Assembly: GCA_035644495.1 (NCBI GenBank)
Contig: DASQOM010000064.1
Location: forward strand, 1-64,000
Length of the DNA stretch: 64,000 bases
Direction of reading: 5' to 3'
Origin: JACQFK01 sp035644495
GTDB taxonomy: Bacteria; Planctomycetota; MHYJ01; JACPRB01
Part shown: piece after piece, positions 1 through 7,683 of the stretch
Layout: every line of letters starts with the position of its first letter
Numbering within the stretch: position 1 is the first letter of the stretch
The notes under the pieces: generated by a model
Told to the model about the DNA's origin: nothing
Databases searched by the model: none
What the model saw: the letters and a program-made list of their open reading frames with translations, nothing else
Program-made: the position numbers and the translations under genes

Positions 1-9
1 GTCGCCCAT
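1..9 (-). CDS. 5' end of a gene running off the left edge
   Basis: On the minus strand an ATG at 9-7 is preceded, seven bases upstream, by a strong GAGGAGG ribosome binding site at about 17-23. Only three codons (Met-Gly-Asp) lie in the window, so nothing can be said about the product. The gene would be divergent from the ferritin-like gene at 166, making 10-165 a shared upstream region. The call rests only on the start codon and Shine-Dalgarno spacing. Confidence 0.45.
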
Positions 10-39
10 GATTCGCCCTCCTCGATCTTCTCCCGCAAA

Positions 40-67
40 CGCCGGAATCTTCCGCAGTATTCCGGCG
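40..67. promoter_or_regulatory. Perfect 9-bp inverted repeat in a divergent intergenic region
   Basis: CGCCGGAAT at 40-48 is repeated in inverse at 59-67 around a 10-base centre. It lies between two divergent starts, where an operator is more likely than a terminator. It could be the target of the TetR protein encoded just downstream, but nothing in the sequence proves this. Confidence 0.4.
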
Positions 68-165
68 GACGCTCCGGCGCAGTCCCGCGGATTGTCAACG
101 ACTGATGAATATGTGCGTCACAAGAGTTGTTATTCGGCGCATTTCGCCTCTCAGGGGTCTACCAT

Positions 166-1095
166 ATGGGTGTGACCGCCGTGACGGAAGCCTGCCTCGC
201 TCAACGCCGGTCCATCTTCACGGCCGCGTCCCACAAGGTCCGGGCCGAAAACTTCGAAGACTACTGGGCCTACACCCAGGACCATGACGGCGAGATTCTC
301 GAGGGCGAGAAGGACTTGGTCAAGAAGAAGAGCCTGCTCGCGAGCTACACGGACAACCCCGTCCGCTCCAAAAAGCCGCTCCCCGACCCCGAGGTCTTCT
401 ACCGCAACTACGTCACGATGCAGGACGATCCGGCCAAGTTCGACCGGAAGACCCTCCTGCTGACCTTCCTCTACAAGTTCGCGCGCCACGAGTGGGTCGG
501 CATCTGCGCCGCGTGGGACGGCATTCCGACGATGGCCCAGGCGAAGCTGACGACGGACAAGATCAGCCGCTACCACCTCTGCGAGGAGTTCTGCCACGTC
601 CGCCTTTTCCACGAGATGTTCCGGACCCTCCAGCTCGACCGCGTGGAATGGGTGCCCCTGGGGAAGTGGATGGGCCGCGTCTACAAGATCTTCCCGTACT
701 TCCCCGAGTCGGTGATGTCGCCGCCGGCCTTCGTGAGCGAACTCATGGGATTGACGCTCTATCTCCACATCGACCGGCTCCTCAACGGGATCTTCGACGA
801 CGAGCCCGACGCCCGCGAGCGGGTGCGCGCGCTGCTGCACGAGATCATCGCGGACGAGATGGCCCACGTCGGCCAGCGCCGGAACTTCATGGGGCCGCTG
901 GGGCTGCAGGTCGCGCAGTGGATGGTCGAGCCGATGTACCGGCTGTTCTTCCAGGACATTCCGGAGGCGAAGCTGCTCTTCGACATCGACCGGATGATCG
1001 CGGACGGGAAGGCCTTCAACTACAGCACGATCCCCGCGCCGATCTTCGGCCGCAGCTGGGTCCCCTCCTACTGCGAAGCGCCCGAAGCCTCCTGA
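166..1095 (+). CDS. Ferritin-like diiron protein, possibly AurF-like
   Basis: A 309-residue, mainly helical protein. Metal-ligand motifs of a diiron-carboxylate four-helix bundle are visible: Glu109, then Glu141-x-x-His144 (in C-E-E-F-C-H), then Glu226 and Glu231-x-x-His234 (in A-D-E-M-A-H). This spacing resembles ferritin-like oxygenases such as the AurF-type N-oxygenases, so an oxidase or oxygenase acting on a small substrate in the cytoplasm is likely; the substrate is unknown. ATG 166 is preferred over an in-frame TTG at 127 because an AGGGG motif lies eight bases before it. A TetR gene follows 60 bp downstream on the same strand. Confidence 0.7.
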   Translation: MGVTAVTEACLAQRRSIFTAASHKVRAENFEDYWAYTQDHDGEILEGEKDLVKKKSLLASYTDNPVRSKKPLPDPEVFYRNYVTMQDDPAKFDRKTLLLTFLYKFARHEWVGICAAWDGIPTMAQAKLTTDKISRYHLCEEFCHVRLFHEMFRTLQLDRVEWVPLGKWMGRVYKIFPYFPESVMSPPAFVSELMGLTLYLHIDRLLNGIFDDEPDARERVRALLHEIIADEMAHVGQRRNFMGPLGLQVAQWMVEPMYRLFFQDIPEAKLLFDIDRMIADGKAFNYSTIPAPIFGRSWVPSYCEAPEAS

Positions 1096-1115
1096 GTTTT
1101 TTTGTCCGATTTATA

Positions 1116-1154
1116 TTGATAGTTACTAAATACAGTTGATAGTATATAAATACA
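1116..1154 (+). promoter_or_regulatory. Tandem 19-bp direct repeat before the TetR gene
   Basis: Two copies of a 19-bp unit beginning TTGATAGT and ending AAATACA occupy 1116-1134 and 1136-1154. They match at 16 of 19 positions and start exactly 20 bp apart, so they face the same side of the helix. They form an AT-rich island ending two bases before the TetR start codon. The first unit contains the small dyad TAGT-T-ACTA and a possible -35 (TTGATA). Autoregulation by the adjacent TetR protein is the obvious inference. Confidence 0.5.
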
Positions 1155-1155
1155 A

Positions 1156-1755
1156 ATGAGTCCCCGAGCTTACGACCGGACGCTGAGGAAGGCCGCCGCC
1201 GAAGAGGCGAAGCGGCGCATTGCCGAGGCTGCGGCCGGGCTGCACGCCCAGCACGGCAGCCGGGGCACGAGCCATGCCATGATCGCGAAGGCCGCCGGCG
1301 TCTCGCTCCCGACCGTCTACAAATACTTCCCCACGCCGAACGACCTCATCCCTGCCTGCACCGGCGCGGCGGCCGCGAAAGCGCCCGTCGCCCTCGACGC
1401 CTCCGTCTTCGACGGGCTTCCCCGCGTCCCCGACCGCGTCCGGGCCCTCGCCCGCGCCGTCTTCCGGCTCCACCAGTACTTCGCCCCCTGGCTCCGGTGG
1501 ACCGACGCGGACGCCGAATCCCTCCCCGCCCTTCGCGAGTTCCTGGACGGCGGACGCCGGCACCGGCGGGACCTCCTGCGCCGGGCCCTCGCGCCGCGCG
1601 GCGCCCGGCCGCCGGCGGAGCCGCTGGTCCTCGTCGCCCATGTCCTTCTCGAACATCCCTCGTGGAAGACCCTGACCGCGACGGGAAAATCGTCGGATCA
1701 GGCGGCGGCCGTCGTGGCCGACGCCGTCAACGCCTTAGTCCGTTCCCATCGTTGA
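1156..1755 (+). CDS. TetR/AcrR-family transcriptional regulator
   Basis: A 199-residue protein. The N-terminal helix-turn-helix (about residues 14-60) has the family pattern: a helix with R-I-A-E-A-A, then H-G-S-R-G-T-S, then I-A-K-A-A-G-V-S and T-V-Y-K-Y-F. The rest is a helical ligand and dimerisation domain with no recognisable specificity. There is no clear Shine-Dalgarno sequence; the start lies directly after two AT-rich direct repeats that may be its own operator. It sits 60 bp behind the ferritin-like gene and 11 bp ahead of the metallo-beta-lactamase-fold gene, so it may control either or both. Confidence 0.85.
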   Translation: MSPRAYDRTLRKAAAEEAKRRIAEAAAGLHAQHGSRGTSHAMIAKAAGVSLPTVYKYFPTPNDLIPACTGAAAAKAPVALDASVFDGLPRVPDRVRALARAVFRLHQYFAPWLRWTDADAESLPALREFLDGGRRHRRDLLRRALAPRGARPPAEPLVLVAHVLLEHPSWKTLTATGKSSDQAAAVVADAVNALVRSHR

Positions 1756-1766
1756 GAGGAGTTCCC

Positions 1767-2489
1767 ATGACCCTGACTCCCGGCACCCGCGTCGACGAGG
1801 TCGCCGACGGCATCTACCGCCTCTGCACGCAAAGCGACGTGGTCCCCGGCGGCTTCACGTTCAACCAGTTCCTGATCCTCGATGACGAGCCGCTGCTGTT
1901 CCACACCGGCCTGCGCGCGATGTTTCCCGTCGTGAAGGAGGCGATCGCGACGGTGATGCCCCTTGAGAAACTCCGCTACATCGCCTTCTCCCACGTCGAG
2001 GCCGACGAGTGCGGCGCCCTGAACCAGCTCCTGGCCGCCGCCCCCCTCGCGGTCCCCGTCTGCAGCCGCACCGCCGCGATGGTCTCCGTCAACGACCTCG
2101 CCGACCGCCCTCCGAAGGCGATGACCGACGGCGAGACGCTGCGGCTCGGCCGCCATGCCGTCCAGTGGCACGACACGCCGCACCTGCCGCACTCGTGGGA
2201 GTCGGGGCTGATGACCGAGACGACGACGAAGACCTTCCTCTGCGGCGATCTGTTCACGCACGCGGGGGCGACGCCGCCGCCCGTGACCGAGTCGGACGTC
2301 CTGGGGCCGAGCGAGGCGCTGCGCGGGGCGATGAACTATTATTCCCAGGCGGGGGATGCGGCGGCCATGGTGCGAAGGCTGGCGGCCCTCAAGCCACGGA
2401 CGCTCGCGCTCATGCACGGCAGCTCGTGGAAGGGCGACGGCGGAATGCTTCTGAATGCGCTCGCGGACAAGCTCGCGCCGACGGCCTAG
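1767..2489 (+). CDS. Metallo-beta-lactamase-fold protein, diiron (ODP-like) type
   Basis: 240 residues. The metal motif is His76-x-Glu78-x-Asp80 (in F-S-H-V-E-A-D-E), the form found in the oxygen-binding diiron domain of flavodiiron proteins rather than the HxHxDH of hydrolases. Later ligands are visible in P-H-L-P-H-S-W, C-G-D-L-F-T-H and L-M-H-G-S-S-W. No flavodoxin domain follows, so this is a stand-alone version, perhaps an O2, NO or redox sensor or reductase needing a partner. GAGAGGAG lies about six bases before the ATG. The 3' end overlaps the convergent membrane-protein gene by 4 bp. Confidence 0.75.
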   Translation: MTLTPGTRVDEVADGIYRLCTQSDVVPGGFTFNQFLILDDEPLLFHTGLRAMFPVVKEAIATVMPLEKLRYIAFSHVEADECGALNQLLAAAPLAVPVCSRTAAMVSVNDLADRPPKAMTDGETLRLGRHAVQWHDTPHLPHSWESGLMTETTTKTFLCGDLFTHAGATPPPVTESDVLGPSEALRGAMNYYSQAGDAAAMVRRLAALKPRTLALMHGSSWKGDGGMLLNALADKLAPTA

Positions 2490-2839
2490 CGGCCTGCGTC
2501 CTCTTCCAGGTGGAAGCGATGCAGGATCCGGTGGACGATCGGCGTGGTGAGGATGCCGATCGTCGTCAGGAACGCGACGCCGCTGAAGATCGCATAGCCG
2601 CTCGCGAACAGCTTTCCGGCCACGGACTTCATGGGGTCGACGGGCCCCATCCCGGTCAGGATGAAGGAGGCATTGAGGAGGGAGTCCACCCAGTCCAGGT
2701 GCCCGAACACGTGGTAGCCGACGATTCCGATCGACAGCGATCCGATGCCGACCAGGGCAGCCATCGCGGCATACTGGACCTGCCGAGTGATGAAGTTCTG
2801 CCGGGGGAGCAGGGGCGCGCGGCGTGCCTCGAGTTTCAT
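2486..2839 (-). CDS. Small two-helix membrane protein resembling a degenerate K+ channel
   Basis: 117 residues from the ATG at 2839, preceded by GGAG eight bases upstream. It has two long hydrophobic segments (about residues 20-45 and 70-100) separated by a loop with the motif L-T-G-M-G-P-V. The layout (helix, re-entrant loop, helix, short charged tail ending H-R-F-H-L-E) recalls the two-helix potassium-channel pore, but the selectivity filter T-V-G-Y-G-D is absent. I do not recognise a proven function. It overlaps the preceding convergent gene by 4 bp and is divergent from the hydrolase at 2914. Confidence 0.6.
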   Translation of the reverse strand: MKLEARRAPLLPRQNFITRQVQYAAMAALVGIGSLSIGIVGYHVFGHLDWVDSLLNASFILTGMGPVDPMKSVAGKLFASGYAIFSGVAFLTTIGILTTPIVHRILHRFHLEEDAGR

Positions 2840-2913
2840 GGCGTTTCTCCGATGAGCGGGACCATTTTTATACGTCCGCGCTGCGGAATGCAAAGGCGCG
2901 GGTAACAGCAGTT

Positions 2914-5202
2914 ATGCTCGCGCTGGTCGCGGTCCTGCTCCTGGCCGCCGGTCCCGACGATCCCCTGCCCGGCACGCAGCCGCTCCGGGAGGAGCGCGAC
3001 CTCGCCGACCTCATGATGGACGGCCTGCACCAATGGGCCGATCGGAAGCTCGTCGAGTCGACGGCAGCTCGCGCGCGGTATTGGACGCTGGATCCGTCCT
3101 CCCGCGACGCGTACGAGAAGTCCGTCGCCGCGAACCGCGCGCGCTTCCTCCGGATCATCGGCGCCGTCGATCCCCGCGTCGCGCCGCGCCTGGAGCGGTT
3201 CGGAGACGACGCCGCCCCCGCGCTCGTGGCCGAGACGCCGCGCTACCGGATCTGGCAGGTGCGCTGGCCGGTGCTCGACGGGGTCACCGGCGAAGGGCTC
3301 TTCATCGAGCCGAGGGAGGTCCCGACCGCCTGGGTGGTGGCGTTGCCCGATGCCGACGAGACTCCCGAGCAGGCCGTCGGCCTGAGGGGATGGGGTTATT
3401 CCTTCGCGCGGCGCCTTGCGGATGCGGGCGCGGCGGTCCTGGTCCCCGTCCTCCTCAGCCGCGATTTCGAGTTCTCGGGCCATCCCCAGGTCGCGATGAC
3501 CAGCCAGTCGCATCGCGAATGGATCTATCGCCAGGCCTTCCATCTGGGCCGGCATGTGATCGGATACGAGGTGCAGAAGGTGCTGGCTGCCGTGGATTAC
3601 TTCAAGTCCGTCGGGGCGGCCAGGATCGGGGTCGTCGGCGTGGGCGAAGGCGGGCTGATCGCGTTCTACGCCGCGGCCGCGGATCCCCGCATCGCCGCCG
3701 CCCTGGTGACGGGCTATTTCGCGCCCCGCGAGGAGACCTGGAAAGAACCTCTCTATAGAAACGTCTGGGCGCTGCTCCGGGAGTTCGGCGACGCGGAGCT
3801 TGCGACGCTCGTCGCGCCCCGTGCGCTCCTGATCGAGGCGGACCGGTATCCCGAGGTCGCCGCTCCCGGGAAGCCGCCTGAGGGACGACGACCCGGCGCG
3901 GCGGCGGGCCGGCTGACGGCTCCCTCCTGGACGGCGGTGAAGGCGGAATTCGACCGGATCGACACCCTTCTGCCCGCCGGCTTTCAGCCCAGGCATCTCT
4001 TGCGCGACCTCGGCATCGCGTCGTTGATGAAGGTCCTGGGCATGGAGGAGGAAAAAGGCGTCGTCGAGCCCGTCGTGTTCCGAAAGGGGTTCGACCCGAA
4101 GGAGCGCCAGCGGCGTCAGGTTGCGGAGCTCGAGACGCACGTCCAGAATCTCATCCGAGACGGCGACCGCCTCCGCTCGGAGTTCTTCCTGGGGACGACG
4201 ACCGTCGTGAAGAGCCTGGCTCCCCGGATGGAGCGCTTCCGCACGTTCCGGGTGAAGGAAGGCGATCCCGACCTCTTCGCGCGCGAGGCGGAAAAGTTCC
4301 GCACCCTCTTCTGGGAGGAGGGGATGGGGAAGATCGAGGATCCGCTCCCCGATCCGAACCCCCGCAGCCGGAAGATCTACGACCGGGAGAAATGGACCGG
4401 CTACGACGTCGTCCTCGACGCGGCGCCGGAATTCTTCGCCTGGGGCGTCCTGCTCGTTCCCAAGGACCTCAAGCCCGGGGAGCGGCGTCCGGTCGTCGTC
4501 TGTCAGCACGGGCGGAACGGGCTGCCGAAGGATACGATCGAAGGCGACAGTTGGGCCTATCACGATTTCGCGGCAAAGCTCGCGGACCGCGGCTTCATCG
4601 TGTTCTCGCCGCACAACCCGTACCGCGGTGAGGACAAGTACCGTCTCCTGAGCCGGAAGGCGAATGTCCTCAAGGGGTCCTTATTCTCGTTCATCCTCCA
4701 CCAGCACCGGCAGATCCTGGCCTGGCTGCGGGCGCAGTCGTTCGTCGATCCCGAACGCATCGCCTTCTACGGACTGTCCTACGGCGGCGAGACCGCCATC
4801 CGTGTCCCGCCGATCCTCAAGGAATACTGCCTGTCCATCTGCTCCGGCGACTTCAACGATTGGACCCGGAAGGTGGCGGGGACCGACAGCGACATCGGGT
4901 TCATGTACTCGATCGAGTGGGAGATGCCCTACTTCAACCTGGGGAACACCTTCAACTACTCGGAGATGGCTGCCCTCATGGTGCCGCGGCCGTTCATGGT
5001 CGAGCGGGGGCATCACGACGGCGTCGCGCGCGACGAGTGGGTGGATTCGGAGTACGCCAAGGTCCGCTGGCTCTATGCCCAGCTCGGCCTGGGCGACCGC
5101 ACCGAGATCGAGCATTACAACGGCGGCCATACGATCAACGGCGACAAGACCTTCGACTTCCTCCGCCGCCACCTGAACTGGCCGGATCAGACGCGGAAGT
5201 AG
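2914..5202 (+). CDS. Exported tandem alpha/beta-hydrolase (acetyl-xylan-esterase/dienelactone-hydrolase type)
   Basis: 762 residues. A short hydrophobic N-terminus (M-L-A-L-V-A-V-L-L-L-A-A) looks like a signal peptide. The C-terminal half is a complete alpha/beta hydrolase: nucleophile elbow G-L-S622-Y-G-G, acid-loop candidate in E-R-G-H-H-D-G, and catalytic His739 in N-G-G-H. The N-terminal half carries a second hydrolase-like domain whose elbow reads G242-V-G244-E-G-G, with glycine where serine should be, so it is probably inactive. Proteins like this are common in planctomycetes and often act on acetylated or esterified carbohydrates; the substrate here is unknown. The ATG at 2914 is chosen because it starts the signal peptide. 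Confidence 0.75.
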   Translation: MLALVAVLLLAAGPDDPLPGTQPLREERDLADLMMDGLHQWADRKLVESTAARARYWTLDPSSRDAYEKSVAANRARFLRIIGAVDPRVAPRLERFGDDAAPALVAETPRYRIWQVRWPVLDGVTGEGLFIEPREVPTAWVVALPDADETPEQAVGLRGWGYSFARRLADAGAAVLVPVLLSRDFEFSGHPQVAMTSQSHREWIYRQAFHLGRHVIGYEVQKVLAAVDYFKSVGAARIGVVGVGEGGLIAFYAAAADPRIAAALVTGYFAPREETWKEPLYRNVWALLREFGDAELATLVAPRALLIEADRYPEVAAPGKPPEGRRPGAAAGRLTAPSWTAVKAEFDRIDTLLPAGFQPRHLLRDLGIASLMKVLGMEEEKGVVEPVVFRKGFDPKERQRRQVAELETHVQNLIRDGDRLRSEFFLGTTTVVKSLAPRMERFRTFRVKEGDPDLFAREAEKFRTLFWEEGMGKIEDPLPDPNPRSRKIYDREKWTGYDVVLDAAPEFFAWGVLLVPKDLKPGERRPVVVCQHGRNGLPKDTIEGDSWAYHDFAAKLADRGFIVFSPHNPYRGEDKYRLLSRKANVLKGSLFSFILHQHRQILAWLRAQSFVDPERIAFYGLSYGGETAIRVPPILKEYCLSICSGDFNDWTRKVAGTDSDIGFMYSIEWEMPYFNLGNTFNYSEMAALMVPRPFMVERGHHDGVARDEWVDSEYAKVRWLYAQLGLGDRTEIEHYNGGHTINGDKTFDFLRRHLNWPDQTRK

Positions 5203-5933
5203 CGCTCCTTCGGCGGCTGGAGGGACGGCAGGCGCCCGGCCGGGAAGCGGAGCTCGTGAAGCCGTCCACCCTTCCAGCCGAAGTCCGCTCGCTCGCACAG
5301 GTCGTAGTTCTCCTGGCCCTTCGTCCGGTCCAGGCCCGCTTCCGTGTCGTCGGCCCAGTGGGTCCAGTGGAACTCGAGGATGCCCTCCCCGGCCCGCGAC
5401 CAGCTCCCCGCCTTGGTCGTCGTCACGCACCCGTTGAAGCCGCCGCGCTGCTCCTCGTGGGTGCAGCTGCCGTCGCCCTCGAGACTGATCGTGCAGTCGA
5501 GCTCGTAGTCGTTCGTGCGGTAGCGGCCGGGCGCGAGCTGCGCCAGGTCGGCCCCCGCGGGCGCTGCTTCGGCGAGCCAGGCCGTCGCTTCGCGGAGGCA
5601 CTGGACGGGGTCGATCGCGTCGGCCTTGACGATCGCCGCGACGAGGTCCTTCGCGTCCTTCCTCCAGGATTCCAGTTCCCCGAGAAGGACGCCGCCGTTG
5701 AGGAAGACGACGCGGGCCGAAAGGACGAGGGGCTGTCCGAAGAGGACCCGCGTGTCCTCGGGGGCGTTCATGATCTCGGCGCGCGCAAAGTTCGTCCAGG
5801 GCAGCAGCCGCGAGGCCTCTTCGAAGAGTTTCAGGGTCTGCCCCTCCAGGTCGAGACCCAGGACGATGAGCGAGGGAACCGAGACGGCGCTCCGGACTTC
5901 CCCCAGCGTCAGCACGCGGATGCTATCGGGCAT
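5187..5933 (-). CDS. Uncharacterised protein
   Basis: 248 residues, apparently soluble, with no signal peptide, membrane segment or catalytic motif that I recognise. The first 90 residues look like alternating strand and helix; the C-terminal half is rich in Trp, Tyr and Cys (Y-E-L-D-C-T, F-N-G-C-V-T, W-T-H-W) and may be a beta-rich lipocalin-like domain. It overlaps the end of the hydrolase gene by 16 bp in convergent orientation and is divergent from the methyltransferase. High third-position GC and the clean gene boundaries support it being real. Confidence 0.6.
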   Translation of the reverse strand: MPDSIRVLTLGEVRSAVSVPSLIVLGLDLEGQTLKLFEEASRLLPWTNFARAEIMNAPEDTRVLFGQPLVLSARVVFLNGGVLLGELESWRKDAKDLVAAIVKADAIDPVQCLREATAWLAEAAPAGADLAQLAPGRYRTNDYELDCTISLEGDGSCTHEEQRGGFNGCVTTTKAGSWSRAGEGILEFHWTHWADDTEAGLDRTKGQENYDLCERADFGWKGGRLHELRFPAGRLPSLQPPKERYFRV

Positions 5934-6036
5934 GGCCCCCCCAGACCCTTATTATCCCCCGTACTATTTCGTTTCCCAAGTCGCAGATGTAATGTCAGAC
6001 TCCGCCCGGAACGTTTCACCTCGAAGGGAGAGCACC

Positions 6037-7050
6037 ATGGCGAAGACCCTCACCCCCGACTCCATCCTCCAGATCGGGTTCGGATTCTGGGCCTCGAAGA
6101 CGCTGCTCACGGCCATCGAAATTGGGCTCTTCAGCGAGCTCGCGAAAGGATCGCTGGACGCCGACGGCGTGCGGGAGCGCTTCCAGTTCCATCCGCGCAG
6201 CGTCGCCGACTTCCTGGATTGCCTCGTCGCGATGGGCATGCTCGCCCGCAAGGGTAAAAAGTACGTCAACACCCCCCAGACGGCGCTCTTCCTCGACCGG
6301 GCCAAACCGTCCTACGTCGGCGGCATCCTCGAGATGTGCAGCCGCCGGCTCTTCAAGTTCTGGCAGGATCTGCCTGAGGCGCTGCGGACCGGGATGCCCC
6401 AGAACGAGGCGAAGTCGGGCGTGGGCAGCCCCTTTGATGCGATCTACAAGGACCCCGAGAGCCTCCGCGGCTTCCTCTCCGCCATGACCGGGCTCAGCGT
6501 CGGCAGCGGAAGGACGATCGCGAAGAAGTTCCCCTGGAAGAAGTACCACAGCTACATCGACGTCGGCTGCGCCCAGGGCGCGGTGCCGGTCCAGCTGGCC
6601 CTGGCGCACAAGCATCTCAGCGGCGCCGGGTACGACCTGCCGGTGGTCGAGCCGGTCTTCGCGGAGTACGTGAAGTCGTTCAAGCTCGAGAGCCGGGTCC
6701 GCTTCATCGGCGGCGACTTCTTCAAGGACGCCCTGCCCTCCGCCGACGTGATCGTGATGGGGCACATCCTCCACGACTGGAACCTGGAGGAGAAGAAGAT
6801 GCTGGTCGACAAGGTCTGCAAGGCGCTGCCCAAGGGCGGCGCGTTCATCGTCTACGACGCGATCATCGACGACCGGCGGAGCCGGAACGCGTTCGGCCTG
6901 CTGATGAGCCTGAACATGCTGATCGAGACGCCGGGCGGCTTCGACTATACGGGGGCCGACTGCAAGGGCTGGATGAAGGCCGCCGGCTTCCGCAAGACCA
7001 GCGTCGTTCCGCTGATGGGCCCCGACTCGATGGTGATCGGGATCAAGTAG
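6037..7050 (+). CDS. SAM-dependent O-methyltransferase (COMT/HIOMT-like)
   Basis: 337 residues. The N-terminal 100 residues form the winged-helix dimerisation domain of this family. The Rossmann domain follows, with the glycine-rich SAM loop D175-V-G-C-A-Q-G, the acidic G-G-D-F-F strand, and the catalytic motif His246-Asp-Trp used as general base by plant-type O-methyltransferases. The C-terminus closes with the usual G-W-M-K-A-A-G-F segment. Cytoplasmic; it probably methylates a small phenolic or polyketide-like hydroxyl, substrate unknown. The ATG at 6037 follows GAAGGGAGAG and matches the family's usual length; longer in-frame readings upstream are not convincing. It ends overlapping the convergent cupin gene. 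Confidence 0.85.
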   Translation: MAKTLTPDSILQIGFGFWASKTLLTAIEIGLFSELAKGSLDADGVRERFQFHPRSVADFLDCLVAMGMLARKGKKYVNTPQTALFLDRAKPSYVGGILEMCSRRLFKFWQDLPEALRTGMPQNEAKSGVGSPFDAIYKDPESLRGFLSAMTGLSVGSGRTIAKKFPWKKYHSYIDVGCAQGAVPVQLALAHKHLSGAGYDLPVVEPVFAEYVKSFKLESRVRFIGGDFFKDALPSADVIVMGHILHDWNLEEKKMLVDKVCKALPKGGAFIVYDAIIDDRRSRNAFGLLMSLNMLIETPGGFDYTGADCKGWMKAAGFRKTSVVPLMGPDSMVIGIK

Positions 7051-7486
7051 GCCAGGTCATCGGACGGTCGACGCCGACGCCGTCCCTGGTCGTGTCGCCC
7101 TTCATCGTTCCCTGCGTCGCCTGGACGCAGATGTAGTAGAGGTCCCCGGTGGAGTTGTTGCGCCACGAGCGCGCGCCGTCGGGGGCGACGCGGACGACCG
7201 TTCCCTCGTGGACCTCGAGGATCTCTCCATCGACCTGGAACTGTCCGCGTCCGCCGACGAAGATATAGACCTCCTCATGCTCCTGATGGCGATGGAGGAA
7301 GGGAAGCCCCGCTCCGGGCGGCAGGCGTCCCAGCGACACTTCCATCGACGTCATCCCGAGCAGTTCCTTCAGGAAGAGCTTTCCGCGGAACGACCCCCCC
7401 TTGGGATGACCGTACACGTGCTGGGCCAGGTCGCGCCATGCGCCGGCGTCGACGGCTGAAAAGTTCTTTCCCGTCCGTGTTTCCAT
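7043..7486 (-). CDS. Cupin-domain protein
   Basis: 147 residues, a single cupin barrel. Motif 1 is complete: G60-L-P-F-L-H65-x-H67-x3-E71-x6-G78, giving the metal ligands; the second motif region follows around residues 90-115. Small single-cupin proteins of this type may be isomerases, dioxygenases or sugar or metal-sensing proteins, and nothing decides between them here. The 3' end overlaps the O-methyltransferase gene by 8 bp in convergent orientation. A purine-rich AAGGAGGATTC lies directly upstream of the ATG. Confidence 0.8.
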   Translation of the reverse strand: METRTGKNFSAVDAGAWRDLAQHVYGHPKGGSFRGKLFLKELLGMTSMEVSLGRLPPGAGLPFLHRHQEHEEVYIFVGGRGQFQVDGEILEVHEGTVVRVAPDGARSWRNNSTGDLYYICVQATQGTMKGDTTRDGVGVDRPMTWPT

Positions 7487-7683
7487 GGAATCCTCCTTCG
7501 GCCAAGGTAGATGTCCGGATCCGACGCGTCAAGACGCCGACGACGTCTCCCCCGCTAGCTTCCCGGACCGGGGATACCTCGCTACTAGTGAGAAGTCTGA
7601 TTTGATTCCCCCCCCGTTTTCACGTTACACTCCACACCCCCCGTCGGCGGGTAGTGCGGCGAGGATAAGTAAGAAGGTAGGTC

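Noticed and set aside
127..165. Extended start (TTG 127) of the ferritin-like gene
   Set aside because: The added 13 residues have no Shine-Dalgarno support; ATG 166 is better placed.
5626..6036. In-frame upstream extension of the O-methyltransferase
   Set aside because: It runs antisense through the 5' part of the opposite-strand gene and lacks family similarity; the ATG at 6037 gives the normal domain start.
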